NCBI GenBank assembly: GCA_021776785.1
Contig: JAJFFF010000044.1
Location: forward strand, 62,001 to 126,000
Reading direction: 5' to 3'
Source of the DNA: Planctomycetota bacterium
GTDB taxonomy: Bacteria > Planctomycetota > PLA2
Length of the DNA: 64,000 bases
Shown here: positions 1-8,381 of the stretch, piece after piece
How positions within the stretch are numbered: the stretch's first letter is position 1
Layout: the number at the start of each line of letters is the position of its first letter
The notes under the pieces: generated by a model
Database searches by the model: none
What the model was told of the DNA's origin: nothing
What the model saw: only the letters and a program-made list of their open reading frames with translations
Program-made: the position numbers and the translations under genes

Positions 1-22
1 GCGCGCAACGGAAGGAGAACGC

Positions 23-1048
23 ATGACGGAACCCAAAAAGCGGACGAGCCGCCTACAGATCTTTTATGTTCTCGTCGCGACGGTCATCGACGTGACCGCC
101 GCCGTGTGCGTCGTCGGATACAACCGCTGGAGCTGGGTGTTTTACGGCACGCTGATGCACTTCGTCGCGGCGGCGTTCTGTTGGTTCGCCGCGCGGCGCC
201 GTCGCCCCGACCTCGCTTCGGTCGAACGCGACGTCGTCGTGGGGACCGCGCTGCTCGTTCCCATCTTCGGTCCCGCCTACGCGTGGCGGATGCCGCACCC
301 TCCCGCGACCGAAGAAAATCGCAACGCCCACGCCGTATTCGAAGACTACGCCGACCACGTCCGCCCCGTGGACGCGGACTACGAGCGCACGCTGTTCACC
401 GGAGACTACGAACGCGACATGGCGCGCGAACTCGATGCCGAGAGTTACCACGCCGTGTTGCGCGTCGGTTCGACCGACCAGAAGCGAAGCGCGCTGCAAC
501 GCTTGGCGGAACTTGGCGAACCCAAGCACTTCCAGTTGGTCCGCCTGTGCCTGCTCGACCCGTCCCACGAGGTGCGGCTCTACGCCTACAACGAGCTCGA
601 ACGCGCCAGCCGCTTCTACGAGGAGGCGCTCGCGAAGGACTCCGCCGCGTTGAAGAAGTCGCCCGAAAACGCCGAAGCCTATCTCTCGCTGGCGCGGACC
701 TATTTTGCGTACGCCGCGAGCGGCATTCACGACTCGCAGATGGGCGCGTTTTATTTTCAGTCGGCGGCGGACTTCGCCGAGAAGGCGCGCGGGGCGGGCC
801 ACGGCGAACCCGATCCGGTCTGGGTTCATGCCCACGCGCTCGGACGCCTCGGCAAGTACAAGGAAGCGCTCGCTTACATGGATGTGCTCACGCCCGGACA
901 ACAGGACCTACCCACGTCGTGCATGGTCCGCGCCGAACTGGCGTACCGCCAGCGAGATTTCCTCGGAGTCCGCAAAGAGACCGCTCGCTTGAGCGGCTCG
1001 GACGTGAAACTCCCGGAGTGGCTCAAAGCCCTGGAGGTGGTCACATGA
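23..1048 (+). CDS. pelE: PelE-like inner-membrane protein of Pel polysaccharide synthesis
   Basis: The 341-residue protein has two or three hydrophobic segments near the N-terminus (about residues 11-33, 38-56 and 70-88). A soluble region follows, with TPR-like helices around residues 195-320. PelE of known Pel systems has this layout and is thought to work with PelD and PelG at the inner membrane. A strong GGAAGGAG ribosome site lies 4 bases before the ATG. The stop codon overlaps the next start (ATGA), and the next gene is a clear pelF, so context carries much of the assignment. Any pelA-D genes would lie upstream of the window. Sequence similarity to PelE was judged by eye only. Confidence 0.75.
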   Translation: MTEPKKRTSRLQIFYVLVATVIDVTAAVCVVGYNRWSWVFYGTLMHFVAAAFCWFAARRRRPDLASVERDVVVGTALLVPIFGPAYAWRMPHPPATEENRNAHAVFEDYADHVRPVDADYERTLFTGDYERDMARELDAESYHAVLRVGSTDQKRSALQRLAELGEPKHFQLVRLCLLDPSHEVRLYAYNELERASRFYEEALAKDSAALKKSPENAEAYLSLARTYFAYAASGIHDSQMGAFYFQSAADFAEKARGAGHGEPDPVWVHAHALGRLGKYKEALAYMDVLTPGQQDLPTSCMVRAELAYRQRDFLGVRKETARLSGSDVKLPEWLKALEVVT

Positions 1049-2565
1049 AACGCGCCGATGTCTGCTTGATTCTTGAAGGCACATACCCGTTCGTAAGCGG
1101 CGGCGTATCGTCGTGGGTGCATCACCTCACGTCTCGACTGCCGGATCACACGTTCTCGATCCTGCACATCAGCCCGAAGCGTGGGTTCTACGAAAACGGC
1201 CACGTGTACGACATGCCCGACAACATCGTCGGCGTGCGTGAAGTCTATCTACACGACTACGTCCTGTCCGGCCGGGGCCGTCCGACCGACCTGCGCGACA
1301 AGGTCCTGCGATTCCGAAACCTCGCCGAAGACATGCGCTCGGGCCACTCCGGTTCGTTCGCCGCGTTCTTGCGCGCGTTGCAGTCCGAAGGCAACGAGGG
1401 GTTCTCGTCGTTTGACCTCCTCCAAACCTACGAGAGTTGGAAAGTACTCGTCGACACGTATCACAAGGAAGCCGGGGACGAGAGCTTCCTCAACTTCTTC
1501 TGGACGTGGCGCTACGCGTACTTGCCCCTGTTCAATCTGCTTTCGACAAAGATCCCCAAGGCGAAGGTCTATCACACGATCTCGACCGGCTACGCGGGCA
1601 TGCTCGCCGCCGGTGCGAAGGTACGGTACGGGCGCCCGATGCTGCTCACCGAGCACGGCATCTACACCAAGGAACGGCGCATCGAGATCAATCGATCGGA
1701 CTGGATTCAGGACTGGGACTCCGGCGAGTTGGTCGCGGAACGCACCGCGCCGTACTTCCGACGCTACTGGATCCGACAGTTTTCGATGATGAGCACGGTT
1801 ACGTACGAGTACGCCGACGAGATCTTCACGCTCTACACCGGCAACACGCTGGAGCAGATCAAAGACGGGGCCGATCCGAACAAGCTCCGCATCATTCCGA
1901 ACGGCATCGACCTCGAACGCTTCGGGGAAGCCGCTGCTGAGTTCGACGCGCGCGGCCCAAACGAGCGCTTCACGGTTTGTTTCGTCGGGCGCGTCTGCCC
2001 CATCAAGGACGTGATGACGTTCATCAGCGCCATGCGTTTGGTGGCGAACGAGATCCCGAACGTGAAAGTGCGCGTCATGGGCCCGATGGAAGAGGACCCC
2101 GAGTACGCCGACATGTGCAAACGTCACATGCGCCAGCTCGGCCTCGAAAACAACATGGAGTTCGAGGGCAGCGTCAACGTGCTGGAGGAGCTGCCCAAGG
2201 TCGACGTGATGGTGCTGACAAGCATTTCCGAAGCGCAACCGCTCGTGATTTTGGAAGCCGGCTCGGTCGGCATCCCTTCGATCGCGACCGATGTCGGCTC
2301 GTGCGACGAGCTGTTGTTCGGCCGGACGCCGGAAGATCGCACGCTCGGTGCGGGCGGGATCGTCACACCGATGGCGTCGCCCGGCGCGACCGCGCGCGCC
2401 GTCATCGACCTCTACCACGATCCGGCGCTACGCGAACGCATGCGCGACACGATGCGTGAGCGCGTGCGCCGCTACTACGGGCAGCCGGACATGGTGGCGG
2501 CATACGACGAAATCTACGACCGCCACAAGAACGCGCCGACCGCGGAACTTCAGGAGGTGAAGTGA
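1045..2565 (+). CDS. pelF: PelF family GT4 glycosyltransferase
   Basis: The 506-residue protein starts MKRADVCLILEGTYPFVSGG, the typical PelF N-terminus (DUF3492 region). A GT-B C-terminal half follows, with the retaining GT4 motif SEAQPLVILEAG near residue 395, whose paired glutamates bind the sugar nucleotide. PelF is the cytosolic transferase that polymerises the Pel backbone from UDP-sugars, with PelG exporting the chain. The start is the ATG inside the pelE stop overlap, preceded by GGAGGTGG. The reading frame is open further upstream, but that stretch is the pelE gene in another frame. Length matches the family (about 500). Confidence 0.93.
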   Translation: MKRADVCLILEGTYPFVSGGVSSWVHHLTSRLPDHTFSILHISPKRGFYENGHVYDMPDNIVGVREVYLHDYVLSGRGRPTDLRDKVLRFRNLAEDMRSGHSGSFAAFLRALQSEGNEGFSSFDLLQTYESWKVLVDTYHKEAGDESFLNFFWTWRYAYLPLFNLLSTKIPKAKVYHTISTGYAGMLAAGAKVRYGRPMLLTEHGIYTKERRIEINRSDWIQDWDSGELVAERTAPYFRRYWIRQFSMMSTVTYEYADEIFTLYTGNTLEQIKDGADPNKLRIIPNGIDLERFGEAAAEFDARGPNERFTVCFVGRVCPIKDVMTFISAMRLVANEIPNVKVRVMGPMEEDPEYADMCKRHMRQLGLENNMEFEGSVNVLEELPKVDVMVLTSISEAQPLVILEAGSVGIPSIATDVGSCDELLFGRTPEDRTLGAGGIVTPMASPGATARAVIDLYHDPALRERMRDTMRERVRRYYGQPDMVAAYDEIYDRHKNAPTAELQEVK

Positions 2566-4577
2566 TGGCGGGCATCGGCTTTGAACTGCGCGCCATGATC
2601 AATGAGCGCGGCGGCTTCGTGAACAAGGCACGCGCGTATCTGTGCGCGGGCCTGATCTCGTCGGGGCCCTGGCTGATGACGATCCTCACGCTCACGCTGC
2701 TCAACATGGCCGGCCCGATGCTCGGCGGCCAGGAGGGCTACGCCCTGTTCCGCGCGCTCGTCACGTACGCGTTCGCGTTCAGCCTGATCCTGCAAGGCAT
2801 CGGCCAGATGGCGATCACGCGTCACATTGCGGATCTCCTCTACTCCAAACAATACGATCGCATCCTGCCCGCGTTTATCGCCGCAATCGCCGTCACCGGC
2901 ATCGTGCACGCGGCTCTCGGTTTCGCGTTTTGCATCTGGGCCGGCTTCGACCCGGGACTCTCCTGCCTGTTCTCCGGGCTGATCTCCATCATCGGCATGA
3001 CGTGGATTTCGCTGGTGTGGCTCAGCGTCGCACGCCAGTTCGACGACGTGTTGCGCGCTTACGTTTACGGAACGCTCGTCGCGATGGTCGGCGTGTTGTT
3101 GTTGTTGGTCGGCAAGGGAACCACTGGAATCCTGGCGGCGTACACCGCGGGCCAAGGCTTCACGTTGGTACTCCTCATTCAAACCATCCTGCGCGGCATG
3201 GAATCGGGCGGCAAGCGAGAGTTCAACGTTTGGACGAGCGTGCTGTCGTTTCCCAGCCTGGTCGCGGTCGGGTTTTTCTACAACGCTGCGATCTGGGCCG
3301 ACAAGATGATCTTTTGGTTCCGGGACGGCGTCGGCCCGCATGAACTCGTGCGGTATCACCCGCTGTACGACACGTGTAGCTTTCTCGCGTATATGACCGT
3401 TGTGCCGGCGCTTGCGATTAACCTGGTGCGCCTCGAAACCGCGTTCTACGAAAAGTACCGCGCGTACTACGGCGCCATCCTGCACGGCACGCCGCTCAAC
3501 GTGATCATCGACAAGCGCGAACGCATGTTCCGCACACTCCGCGAAAGCGTGATCCAACTGCTGCGCGTGCAGGGCGCGATCACCATCGCGTTCATCGTGT
3601 TTGCACCGCCGCTCATTCAGTTCCTCGAACTGCCCCCGGCGGCGGTCAAGGTCTTTCGATTGACGTGCCTGGGCGCGTTTTTCCATGTGATGTTGCTCAT
3701 CACCGTGCTCATGCAGCTCTATTTCGACCTGCGCCTACAAGCGGCCGCGACATCGTTTTTCTTTCTTGTCTTAAACACCGGCCTCGCGTGGTGGAGCGTG
3801 TCGCGTGGCGTCGATTCCTACGGCGTCGGCTACGCGATGGCGTCGTTTCTTTCGCTGCTGCTCGGCTACCAGTTGCTGCACAACAACTTAGAGAAACTGG
3901 ATTACAAGACGTTTACCAACCAGCCGATTAGCGGCGATCGCCCGCCGACCAGCGAAGAGCTGGCAGCGGCGGCGGCCGAAGACGCGGCGGATAGCGACGA
4001 CGAAGACGAACCGATCCTCGAGACGCCGGCGACGCCCGCGGTGACCAAGACTCAAGCGGCGGTTGCCGCGGTCGCGCAGTTAACCGCGCCGCCAGCCGAA
4101 GCGGTGGCCGCAGACGGCGAAACCGACGAGGATACGTTGCGCTTTGTGCTCTACCCCGATGCGATCGGCGCTTCCGGGTCCATCCCGGTCGAACCGGCAC
4201 CGACGGAGACGCCCGCCGAAACGCCCGCGGAGGAGCCGGTGGATGAGTCGCCCGCCACGATCGCGGAGGAACCCGCACCCATGCCGGACGGCATCGTCGA
4301 AACGGCAACCGACATCGTGCCGGAAACCGCGACCGACGTCGCGCTGCGCTTCCCGCCTGTCGAATTGGCGGACCGACCGTTCGATCCGGACCAAACCAAG
4401 ACCGACATCCTCGACGCGGCCCGCTCAGCCGAGATCGCCGACGAAACGGCGGAGTTCGACGACCCCGACGCTGTCGATGAAAACGTGGAAACAGATACCA
4501 GTGCAAGCGACGACGGAGAGGCGACGGAGCAAGGCGATGCCGTGCCGGTCACCAAGACCGACGTGTTCAAGCCATAG
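2565..4577 (+). CDS. pelG: PelG family flippase-like membrane protein with long acidic tail
   Basis: The first 450 residues form about twelve hydrophobic segments and open with the PelG-like MAGIGFELRAMINERGG, followed by repeated membrane spans. This Wzx/MATE-like subunit is thought to carry Pel across the inner membrane. ATG 2565 overlaps the pelF stop by one base (TGATG), and AGGAGG at 2552-2557 is 7 bases away. The GTG three bases earlier is less well placed. Unusually, about 215 residues (roughly 455-670) follow the last membrane span. They are low-complexity and rich in Ala, Glu, Asp, Pro and Thr. PelG normally ends near 455 residues. The last 11 bases overlap the converging neighbour. 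Confidence 0.9.
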   Translation: MAGIGFELRAMINERGGFVNKARAYLCAGLISSGPWLMTILTLTLLNMAGPMLGGQEGYALFRALVTYAFAFSLILQGIGQMAITRHIADLLYSKQYDRILPAFIAAIAVTGIVHAALGFAFCIWAGFDPGLSCLFSGLISIIGMTWISLVWLSVARQFDDVLRAYVYGTLVAMVGVLLLLVGKGTTGILAAYTAGQGFTLVLLIQTILRGMESGGKREFNVWTSVLSFPSLVAVGFFYNAAIWADKMIFWFRDGVGPHELVRYHPLYDTCSFLAYMTVVPALAINLVRLETAFYEKYRAYYGAILHGTPLNVIIDKRERMFRTLRESVIQLLRVQGAITIAFIVFAPPLIQFLELPPAAVKVFRLTCLGAFFHVMLLITVLMQLYFDLRLQAAATSFFFLVLNTGLAWWSVSRGVDSYGVGYAMASFLSLLLGYQLLHNNLEKLDYKTFTNQPISGDRPPTSEELAAAAAEDAADSDDEDEPILETPATPAVTKTQAAVAAVAQLTAPPAEAVAADGETDEDTLRFVLYPDAIGASGSIPVEPAPTETPAETPAEEPVDESPATIAEEPAPMPDGIVETATDIVPETATDVALRFPPVELADRPFDPDQTKTDILDAARSAEIADETAEFDDPDAVDENVETDTSASDDGEATEQGDAVPVTKTDVFKP

Positions 4578-5028
4578 CGATTTCGCGAATCGAACGCAGC
4601 CGCCGACGGGCGCGCTTGACCGTGGCGAGCTCCTCGTCGTTGGTGCAGGTCGTCACACGTCGCACCAACGCACGGGCGGCCGTTTCGTACGCGCCGAGCA
4701 CCTGCGCATCGCTGGCATACACCGGCAGGCCGAAGAACGCCCGCGCGCTGCGGCGATCGAGCTTGAGGATCGGCGTCTTGGCGAGGCGCCGCAGCCACGG
4801 CCCCGGGTCCTCCATCGGACGGTCGCGGCGCGGGCGACCGACAAGGGTGTCGCGGGCCGCCACGAGCAGCTGCAGTTGCCCGCGATACTGACGCATCTCC
4901 GCTGCGCGACGCGCATCCAAGAGCTTGCGCTTGAGCGGGCGGCTCATGCGCTGGTACGCAGCAACAGCAACTTCTTTGCGAGCGCTCGGGTCCACCCCCA
5001 GCCACTGACACGCGGCCTTTTGATCCAT
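4567..5028 (-). CDS. Small two-repeat helical protein, cryptic J-like halves
   Basis: The protein has 153 residues and no signal peptide or membrane span. Two halves resemble each other loosely. Each has an LGV/FGLP turn, then A-rich helical sequence with an AY pair (AAYQRMSRP; GAYETAARAL), then a basic helix. This recalls the first helices of a J-domain, but no HPD tripeptide is present in either half. The start at 5028 (MDQKAACQWL) was chosen because upstream in-frame sequence is the 3' end of the neighbouring VWA gene. The 3' end overlaps pelG by 11 bases on the opposite strand. The function is not recognised; the J-like reading is by eye and weak. Confidence 0.6.
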   Translation of the reverse strand: MDQKAACQWLGVDPSARKEVAVAAYQRMSRPLKRKLLDARRAAEMRQYRGQLQLLVAARDTLVGRPRRDRPMEDPGPWLRRLAKTPILKLDRRSARAFFGLPVYASDAQVLGAYETAARALVRRVTTCTNDEELATVKRARRRLRSIREIAMA

Positions 5029-5078
5029 AAGAGATACAGATCGGCCGACCGCGTGCCGTTGGACAGCTCCTTCTGGGG

Positions 5079-7286
5079 CTACTTGCCGGCAAGCTTGCGG
5101 GCCGCGCGCACAAGCTCTAAGAACTCCTTGCGCTGTCCCCCGGGATCCTCGCCCACGGCGGAGCCGGCGATCTCCTCGACCGCGCCCCACGTCAGCGTCG
5201 CGGCGTGCGGCGACTTCTTCAAAAGCATGCCGAACCCGGCGACGGCAGCGCCGAACCGGAAGTCCACACTCGCCCTGTCAAACGCAGCCGACAAGCCCGA
5301 CACGTCCTGCTCGACGAGCACGCTCTTGTCTTTGTCCCGCGGCTTGTAACGAACGCGCAATCGAAGCCAAGCGTCGGTCGATGCGGCCTTCGCCGGGCCG
5401 TTTTCCGGCGCTGTAAACGGGTTGGCATCCACCTTGTCCGCGCTCGGGATCGCTTCGCCCTGAGGAATCAACTCGTAGTACACGGTCACCGTTTGACCCG
5501 CACCCAAGTCGCCCGCATCTTTCTTGTCGTCGTTGAACTCGCGCGCCGCCAAGCCACGGTTTTCGTATCCGATCAGCCGGTAGCCGGCGACCTTGCGCGG
5601 GTTGAAAAAGACCTGGATCTTGACGTCTTTGGCCAACGTCAACAGGGTGCCCGCAACGTTATCGACGAGAACGCGCTTCGCCTCGTCCAATGTATCCAAG
5701 TACGAGTAGTTGCCGTTGCCGTTGTTCGACAGCGCCTCCATCATGCCGTCTTTTAGGTTGCCCGTGCCGAGGCCGAGCACACTTAGGTACACGCCCTCTT
5801 GCGCACGCGCTTTCACCAGAGCGAGCAACCCGTCGCGGTTGACCACGCCGACGTTGAAGTCGCCGTCGGTCGCCAACACAACTCGGTTTAGCCCGCCCTT
5901 GATGAAGTGCGACTGGGCAAGGTCGTACGCCTGCTGGATGCCGGCGCCGCCGTTGGTCGAACCATCGGCAACGAGCTTGTCGATCATATAGTGAATCGTT
6001 TTCTTCTCGTTGCCCGCCGTCGGAACGAGCGCGACCGCGGCCGAACCGGAGTACGTAACGATCGACACGCGATCACCCTCATCGAGGCGATCCACCAGCA
6101 GCTTCAGAGCCTTCTGGAGCAGCGGCAGCTTGTTGGCGTCGCGCATCGACCCCGACACATCGATCAAAAACACCAAGTTTGCCGACGGACGCTTCGCAAA
6201 CACCTTGCGCTTGGCCTGCAACGCGATCCGCACGAGCTTGTGTTTGGCGTTCCACGGGCAATCGGCGATCTCGGTGTGCCATGCGAACGGATGTGCGTTC
6301 GCAAGCGACGGCGCGGTGTATCCGTACGAGAAGTAGTTGAGCAACTCTTCGACGCGGACCGCACCCAGAGGCGGGAGCTTACCCTCGCGCAGCAAACGAC
6401 GCACGTTGGCGTAAGACGCCGTATCGACATCGATCGAGAACGTGGACGAGTCTTCACGCGAGACCTTCCGAAACGGGTTGGAACGCGCCGGGTCGTATTT
6501 CTCGCCCGTTACCGGATCCGTTGTGAGAATGAAGTAGCCAAACGTACTCCGCAGCTTCAGCTGCTGCTTTTGTTGCGGTGTCAGTTCGGTCGTGAGGAGT
6601 CCGATGAACCGACGTTTATGAAGCGTCACGTCATGCAAGACCCTCTCGAGTTCCGCTTTGCTCCCCTGGATCGCCGTGAGCTCTCTCAACTTCTGTTTCG
6701 ACGCTTCAAGCGCACGCCTCCACTCTTCATCCCTCTCCACCCATTCCGCTGCTCGAGAAACAGTCCCCTTGCCGAGCTTGGGCGCCCCACGCACGGTGAT
6801 GCGGTCATCTTTGCCCGAGAGTTCATGAATCCTTGGGGCCACCGACGTGGTCTTCGTCTCCGCGACAGGTCCGGCGTCCGGTTTCGGAAGGTCTTCCGGC
6901 TGCGTCGGATCGACATCTAAGTCTTCCGCAGGCTGGTGGTCGCTGGCAGCACGCTCGTTCGATGCGCGCTTGTTGTGCTGCGCTGCTGCAAACACGATCG
7001 TGCCTGCGATCAACACGGCGGCTGCGGCCGTGATCCGCCGGAATACAACGCCGCGTTTGCTAGCACCCTGCGCCAAGATCGCGCCGCGTCGCTCGCTGCC
7101 CAGCGCCTCGCCGCACTCCTGATCGAGTGCCGTCTCCAGCTGGCTCGCCATGCGTCGCAGGGCATCGGCCTCGGCGCGCGCGGCCGGGTCCGCCGCGAGC
7201 GCATGCTCAAACGCGATCAACTCTTCGCCGGCCATTTCGCCGACGGCGTATTGCGTCAAACGGGGGTCATCTCGTTCGATCTTCAT
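5079..7286 (-). CDS. VWA-domain (YfbK/DUF3520-like) protein with anti-sigma-like N-terminus
   Basis: The 735-residue protein has three parts. The N-terminal 60 residues (LTQYAVGEMAGEELIAFEHA) look like the helical cap of ECF anti-sigma factors. One membrane span follows at about residues 84-102. The rest is a large extracytoplasmic region containing FSIDVDTASYANVRRLL and a von Willebrand A domain. The MIDAS motif DVSGSM lies near residue 377, with later Thr and Asp elements (ATDGDFNVG). The C-terminal part resembles DUF3520. YfbK-type proteins have this VWA layout. The start codon overlaps the sigma factor stop (ATGA), so sigma factor and VWA protein are co-translated. This suggests the VWA protein is the membrane regulator of that sigma factor (inference). 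Confidence 0.82.
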   Translation of the reverse strand: MKIERDDPRLTQYAVGEMAGEELIAFEHALAADPAARAEADALRRMASQLETALDQECGEALGSERRGAILAQGASKRGVVFRRITAAAAVLIAGTIVFAAAQHNKRASNERAASDHQPAEDLDVDPTQPEDLPKPDAGPVAETKTTSVAPRIHELSGKDDRITVRGAPKLGKGTVSRAAEWVERDEEWRRALEASKQKLRELTAIQGSKAELERVLHDVTLHKRRFIGLLTTELTPQQKQQLKLRSTFGYFILTTDPVTGEKYDPARSNPFRKVSREDSSTFSIDVDTASYANVRRLLREGKLPPLGAVRVEELLNYFSYGYTAPSLANAHPFAWHTEIADCPWNAKHKLVRIALQAKRKVFAKRPSANLVFLIDVSGSMRDANKLPLLQKALKLLVDRLDEGDRVSIVTYSGSAAVALVPTAGNEKKTIHYMIDKLVADGSTNGGAGIQQAYDLAQSHFIKGGLNRVVLATDGDFNVGVVNRDGLLALVKARAQEGVYLSVLGLGTGNLKDGMMEALSNNGNGNYSYLDTLDEAKRVLVDNVAGTLLTLAKDVKIQVFFNPRKVAGYRLIGYENRGLAAREFNDDKKDAGDLGAGQTVTVYYELIPQGEAIPSADKVDANPFTAPENGPAKAASTDAWLRLRVRYKPRDKDKSVLVEQDVSGLSAAFDRASVDFRFGAAVAGFGMLLKKSPHAATLTWGAVEEIAGSAVGEDPGGQRKEFLELVRAARKLAGK

Positions 7287-7873
7287 GATTTGGTTCTCCG
7301 GTTCGCGGACGCCGTGAGGCGTCCTCGCAACGTTTGCATGGCGCGGTGAAGGAGGAAGCCGACGTTGGTCTCTGAGATCTCCACGACCGACGCAATCTGT
7401 CGGTACGTAAATCCCTCCTGAAACTTCAACCGCAAGATCTCTTGCTCGCGGGCGGGAAGGTCGCGAACGGTCTGACGCACGCGCGCCATCTCGTCACCCT
7501 TCGCCACAGCGTCAAACACCGTGTCGAGCTGATCGCTCATCGTCGGATCCAGATCTTGCTGTGTGTCCATGCGCCCCTGCTTTCTCCGTAGATCGATGCA
7601 GCAATTTCGGCAGACGGTAAACAGCCACGGGCCGAGACGATCTTCGACCGTCGCGGGGGGCTGTTTGCAGAGCCGCAGGAAACACTCCTGCACCACATCG
7701 CGGGCAGAGTCGACGTTGCCGACCAGACGAGTTGCATAGCGCACGAGCGGCCGCTCAAAGCGTTCCAGCGCTTGCTCAATCCATCGCCGATCATTGAAGA
7801 GTCGTATCTCTGCCTCCATCCACGAAGACGCGCGAGCCCGGGATCTCTTAGACGAAAAAATTTCCGGATCCAT
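7283..7873 (-). CDS. ECF-family RNA polymerase sigma factor
   Basis: The protein has 196 residues with region 2 (LVGNVDSARDVVQECFLRLC, then WLFTVCRNCCIDLRR) and region 4 (LPAREQEILRLKFQEGFTYRQIA). This is a complete sigma-70 ECF layout. It would direct RNA polymerase to a regulon that probably includes its own operon. The end overlaps the downstream VWA gene. The start is uncertain: ATG 7873 is used here, but ATG 7819 (MEAEIRLF) fits family length better, and neither has a clear ribosome site. The 109 bases between 7873 and the divergent receiver gene must carry both promoters. Confidence 0.9.
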   Translation of the reverse strand: MDPEIFSSKRSRARASSWMEAEIRLFNDRRWIEQALERFERPLVRYATRLVGNVDSARDVVQECFLRLCKQPPATVEDRLGPWLFTVCRNCCIDLRRKQGRMDTQQDLDPTMSDQLDTVFDAVAKGDEMARVRQTVRDLPAREQEILRLKFQEGFTYRQIASVVEISETNVGFLLHRAMQTLRGRLTASANRRTKS

Positions 7874-7982
7874 CCCGAACTGCTGGAAAAGGTACCGGGA
7901 AGCCGCGGTTCGCGCGATGGCGCCTCAAGTCGCTCTTTTCGCCCAGTCGAAAAGAAGCTGGAAAACACAGGAAGGGGATCCC

Positions 7983-8381
7983 ATGGTCCGGGCGAGAGTT
8001 CTCGTCGTGGAGGATGTGCGACACATTGCGCGGTTCGTGCAGCACAACCTGGATAAAGCCGGCTACGAAACGCGCGTGGTGCATCACGGCGACGAGGTTC
8101 TCGACGTCGTCTTAGACTTCGCGCCCCATGCCGTGCTCCTCGACATGGTGTTGCCCGGCATGTCCGGCCTCGAAATCTGCACCGCGTTGCGCGCCGATCC
8201 CACGCAAGCGGACTTGCGCATCGTGATCGTGACCGGTCACTCGTTCGACGACGCAAGCGCGGAGGAGGTGGCATCCGCGACCGCGGACTGGTCGTTTACG
8301 AAACCGATCAGCCCCGTGAACATGCTCGCGAAGCTGCGCGAACTTGGCGTCGCCCCCCTGCGCACGGAGGTCCCCTCGTGA
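7983..8381 (+). CDS. Single-domain response regulator (CheY-like receiver)
   Basis: The protein is a stand-alone receiver of 132 residues. It has the acidic pair E10/D11, phospho-acceptor D54 in VLLDMVLPGMSG, T84 (IVTGH) and K107 (TKP), so it should be phosphorylatable. There is no output domain. ATG 7983 was chosen because GGAAGGGG lies just upstream and the sequence begins directly with the first beta strand. The stop overlaps the next start (GTGA). Position ahead of a PP2C-type phosphatase and a STAS protein suggests it feeds phosphorylation signals into a partner-switching pathway, but the cognate histidine kinase is not in the window. Confidence 0.9.
   Translation: MVRARVLVVEDVRHIARFVQHNLDKAGYETRVVHHGDEVLDVVLDFAPHAVLLDMVLPGMSGLEICTALRADPTQADLRIVIVTGHSFDDASAEEVASATADWSFTKPISPVNMLAKLRELGVAPLRTEVPS

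Noticed and set aside
1249-2418. Long minus-strand frame inside pelF
   Set aside because: It is the antisense of a conserved glycosyltransferase, with biased Asp/Arg/His composition and no ribosome site.
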